From Foetidibacter luteolus (GTDB lineage Bacteria; Bacteroidota; Bacteroidia; Chitinophagales; Chitinophagaceae): a stretch of DNA of 64,000 nucleotides. Position numbers and translations under genes: made by a program. Positions 61,872 to 64,000 of the stretch are shown here, one piece after another. Numbering within the stretch: position 1 is the stretch's first letter; every line of letters starts with the position of its first letter. Under the pieces are notes generated by a model. That model was not told the origin of the DNA. It searched no databases and saw nothing but the letters and a program-made list of their open reading frames with translations. The stretch covers positions 62,001 through 126,000 of the forward strand of contig NZ_VVIP01000040.1 of NCBI RefSeq assembly GCF_009650435.1. Direction: 5' to 3'.

Positions 61872-63506
61872 TTAATAATCCATACCCATACCGCCACCTG
61901 GCATAGCAGGAGCCGCGGAAGCTTTAGGTTCTGGTTTGTCAGCAACAACACACTCGGTTGTTAACAGCATACCAGCAATAGAAGACGCATTTTCCAAAGC
62001 AATACGAGTTACTTTAGTTGGGTCAATAACACCAGCTTTCAGTAAGTTTTCGTACACTTCAGTTCTTGCGTTAAAACCAAAGTCAGCTTTGCCTTCTTTA
62101 ATTTTCTGTACCACGATAGAACCTTCGATGCCGCTGTTTACAACAATCTGGCGCAGGGGTTCTTCAATAGCACGTTTTACAATGGCAGCGCCGGTAGTTT
62201 CATCTTCGTTAGCGCCTTTAAATTTTTCCAAAGATTCTGTAGCACGTATGTAAGCAACACCACCACCAGGTACAATGCCTTCTTCAACAGCGGCACGTGT
62301 AGCATGCAGGGCATCGTCAACACGGTCTTTCTTTTCTTTCATTTCCACTTCAGTAGCAGCGCCTATGTAAAGTACGGCAACACCACCAGCTAATTTAGCC
62401 AGGCGTTCCTGTAATTTTTCTTTATCGTAGTCTGAAGTAGTTACTTCAATCTGTGCTTTAATCTGGTTGGTACGTGCGCCAATGTCTTCTTTTTTGCCTT
62501 TACCGCCAACAATGATGGTATTGTCTTTGTCAATGGTTACCGAAGCAGCCTGGCCCAGGTATGTAAGGTCGGCATTTTCCAGTTTGTAGCCTTGTTCTTC
62601 GCTTATAACGGTACCTTTTGTAAGGATAGCAATGTCTTGAAGCATTTCTTTACGGCGGTCGCCAAAGCCAGGAGCTTTAACAGCGGCAACTTTCAATGTA
62701 CCACGCAGTTTGTTTACTACCAGCGTAGCCAGTGCTTCGCCTTCCAGGTCTTCAGCAATAATTACTAATGGACGGCCACCCTGTGCAACTTTTTCAAGAA
62801 TATGCAGGATGTCTTTCATTGCAGAGATTTTCTTATCGTAGATAAGAATGTAGGGGTTCTGCAGTTCTGCTTCCATCTTTTCGCTGTTGGTAACGAAGTA
62901 AGGAGAAATATAGCCACGGTCAAACTGCATGCCTTCTACAACGTCAACATAAGTATCAGTACCTTTTGCTTCTTCAACCGTAATAACGCCTTCTTTACCT
63001 ACTTTGCCAAAAGCTTCAGCTATCAGTTTGCCGATAGTTTCATCGTTGTTGGCAGAAATAGAAGCTACCTGCTGAATTTTTTTGCTGTCGTTACCAATGG
63101 TTTGAGACTGCGCTTTCAGGCTGTCAACTACTTTGGCAACAGCTTTGTCAATGCCGCGTTTCAGGTCCATGGGGTTAGCGCCGGCAGCAACGTTTTTCAA
63201 ACCTTCGCTGATGATAGACTGGGCCAGTACAGTAGCGGTAGTAGTACCGTCACCTGCAATATCAGCGGTTTTAGATGCTACTTCTTTTACCATCTGGGCG
63301 CCCATGTTTTCAATGGGGTCTTCCAGTTCAATTTCTTTGGCAACGGTAACCCCGTCTTTAGTAACAGCAGGAGCGCCAAATTTCTTTTCAATCACCACAT
63401 TGCGGCCTTTAGGGCCCAATGTAACCTTAACAGCGTTGGCCAGTGTGTCAACGCCTTTTTTCATTTTGTTTCTTGCTTCAATATCGAAGAAGAGTTGCTT
63501 TGCCAT
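61872..63506 (-). CDS. groEL: Chaperonin GroEL
   Basis: A 544-residue 60-kDa chaperonin, starting [23 protein letters not shown]. Marks: [19 protein letters not shown], the ATP site [42 protein letters not shown], and a GGMGM-type tail. I chose the ATG at 63506 from the family start; the frame runs further upstream but has no homology there. With GroES it folds cytosolic proteins in the two-ring cage. Operon order groES-groEL. Confidence 0.98.
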   Translation of the reverse strand: MAKQLFFDIEARNKMKKGVDTLANAVKVTLGPKGRNVVIEKKFGAPAVTKDGVTVAKEIELEDPIENMGAQMVKEVASKTADIAGDGTTTATVLAQSIISEGLKNVAAGANPMDLKRGIDKAVAKVVDSLKAQSQTIGNDSKKIQQVASISANNDETIGKLIAEAFGKVGKEGVITVEEAKGTDTYVDVVEGMQFDRGYISPYFVTNSEKMEAELQNPYILIYDKKISAMKDILHILEKVAQGGRPLVIIAEDLEGEALATLVVNKLRGTLKVAAVKAPGFGDRRKEMLQDIAILTKGTVISEEQGYKLENADLTYLGQAASVTIDKDNTIIVGGKGKKEDIGARTNQIKAQIEVTTSDYDKEKLQERLAKLAGGVAVLYIGAATEVEMKEKKDRVDDALHATRAAVEEGIVPGGGVAYIRATESLEKFKGANEDETTGAAIVKRAIEEPLRQIVVNSGIEGSIVVQKIKEGKADFGFNARTEVYENLLKAGVIDPTKVTRIALENASSIAGMLLTTECVVADKPEPKASAAPAMPGGGMGMDY

Positions 63507-63650
63507 ATTACAAAGTTTTTTTAGATGATAATTTTCTTTCTTGTCATCCGCAAAGTGCGGTAACATTTTACTTTAAAAAGACTGGTATAAAGCTTGTAAA
63601 CTGATGGTGCTTGTGTGAGGTTGTGGTGTTTTTACTAGCCACAGCAGGCA

Positions 63651-63932
63651 TTAAACAATCGCCAGTATATCGCTTTCTCTCATTATTAACAGGTCCTGGC
63701 CTTCAATCTGAATTTCTGTGCCAGCATATTTACCATACAATACAGTATCGCCAACTTTTACAGATACTGGTTCATCTTTCTTTCCCGGGCCGGCAGCTAA
63801 AACGGTACCACGCTGTGGTTTTTCTTTAGCAGTATCTGGAATAATAATACCGCCGGCAGTTTTTTCTTCAGCAGGAGCCGGTTTCACAATCACCCTGTCA
63901 TGAAGAGGGGTAACATTGAGCTTTTTTGCCAT
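63651..63932 (-). CDS. groES: Co-chaperonin GroES
   Basis: A 93-residue 10-kDa co-chaperonin: [26 protein letters not shown] (the mobile loop region), [32 protein letters not shown]. It caps the GroEL ring. It lies 144 bases before groEL on the same strand. I see no CIRCE or other heat-shock element in the short upstream stretch within the window. Confidence 0.97.
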   Translation of the reverse strand: MAKKLNVTPLHDRVIVKPAPAEEKTAGGIIIPDTAKEKPQRGTVLAAGPGKKDEPVSVKVGDTVLYGKYAGTEIQIEGQDLLIMRESDILAIV

Positions 63933-64000
63933 AATTGTATTGTTTTTTATTATCTAACAGTTGAATTTTTAGTATCTCCACCTCCACGATTATTGTGCCA

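Noticed and set aside
63507..63566. Extended N-terminus for GroEL
   Set aside because: The extra residues have no counterpart in Gro[10 protein letters not shown] is the normal start.

Overview
The window looks like chromosomal DNA from a member of the Bacteroidota, most likely a Chitinophagaceae-type soil or plant bacterium. The reasons are: type IX secretion C-terminal sorting domains, two GH92 and one GH125 alpha-mannosidase, TAnnTTTG-type promoter boxes, near absence of Shine-Dalgarno sequences except in front of rpsU, and the gene order rpsU-xerC-hpf-tRNAs-tuf-tRNA(Trp)-secE-nusG. No rRNA, CRISPR array, prophage or classical IS element was seen.

Layout. 0.1-5.7 kb: metallophosphoesterase, small membrane protein, secreted astacin-like protease, RidA-like protein and Crp/Fnr regulator, all on the minus strand. 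5.8-8.8 kb: a small polysaccharide cluster (deacetylase, sugar epimerase, polyprenyl-phosphate sugar-1-phosphate transferase) flanked by 70-bp direct repeats. 8.9-18.3 kb: an accessory region rich in repeats. It holds an HTH gene with a striking operator array, a small secreted HExxH protein, a three-gene cassette of unknown envelope proteins between two copies of a broken gene tail, and an FkbM methyltransferase. 18.3-24.5 kb: a complete RND efflux operon (adaptor, pump, outer-membrane factor). 24.6-34.4 kb: small secreted proteins, a REP-associated tyrosine transposase (RAYT) inside its own palindrome field, M1 and M4 metallopeptidases and a surface fibre-like protein. 34.4-45.5 kb: giant TamB-like protein, DUF885 and TraB/GumN proteins, an ECF sigma factor with a membrane partner, a GDSL esterase and GH125. 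46.1-51.4 kb: the translation block (rpsU, xerC, hpf, five tRNAs, tuf, secE, nusG). 51.5-59.8 kb: a decayed toxin-antitoxin pair, DUF4920, RluD-like pseudouridine synthase and two GH92 genes. 59.9-63.9 kb: a frameshifted T9SS surface protein with an S74-type chaperone domain, then groEL and groES.

The strongest theme is non-coding repeats. Element A (60-200 bp; begins ATGGGCCCGG, with a core around TCGCACTCTTGTACGG and TTTTCCCGCAGGGTAG) occurs in about ten copies in both orientations in gaps between genes. Element B is the GGTGCGTG...CACGCACC palindrome field around the RAYT gene. Element C (about 105 bp) occurs four times. Element D is a degenerate GTTACGAGTTGCCA / GTAACCAGCAACC tract. Several lie inside operons (between tRNA(Thr) and tuf; between the efflux adaptor and pump genes). 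Two gene cassettes sit exactly between direct repeats, suggesting acquisition or shuffling by recombination.

Functionally, the window combines housekeeping translation and chaperone functions with a secreted, mannan- and protein-degrading lifestyle: two GH92, one GH125, and M1, M4 and M12A peptidases.
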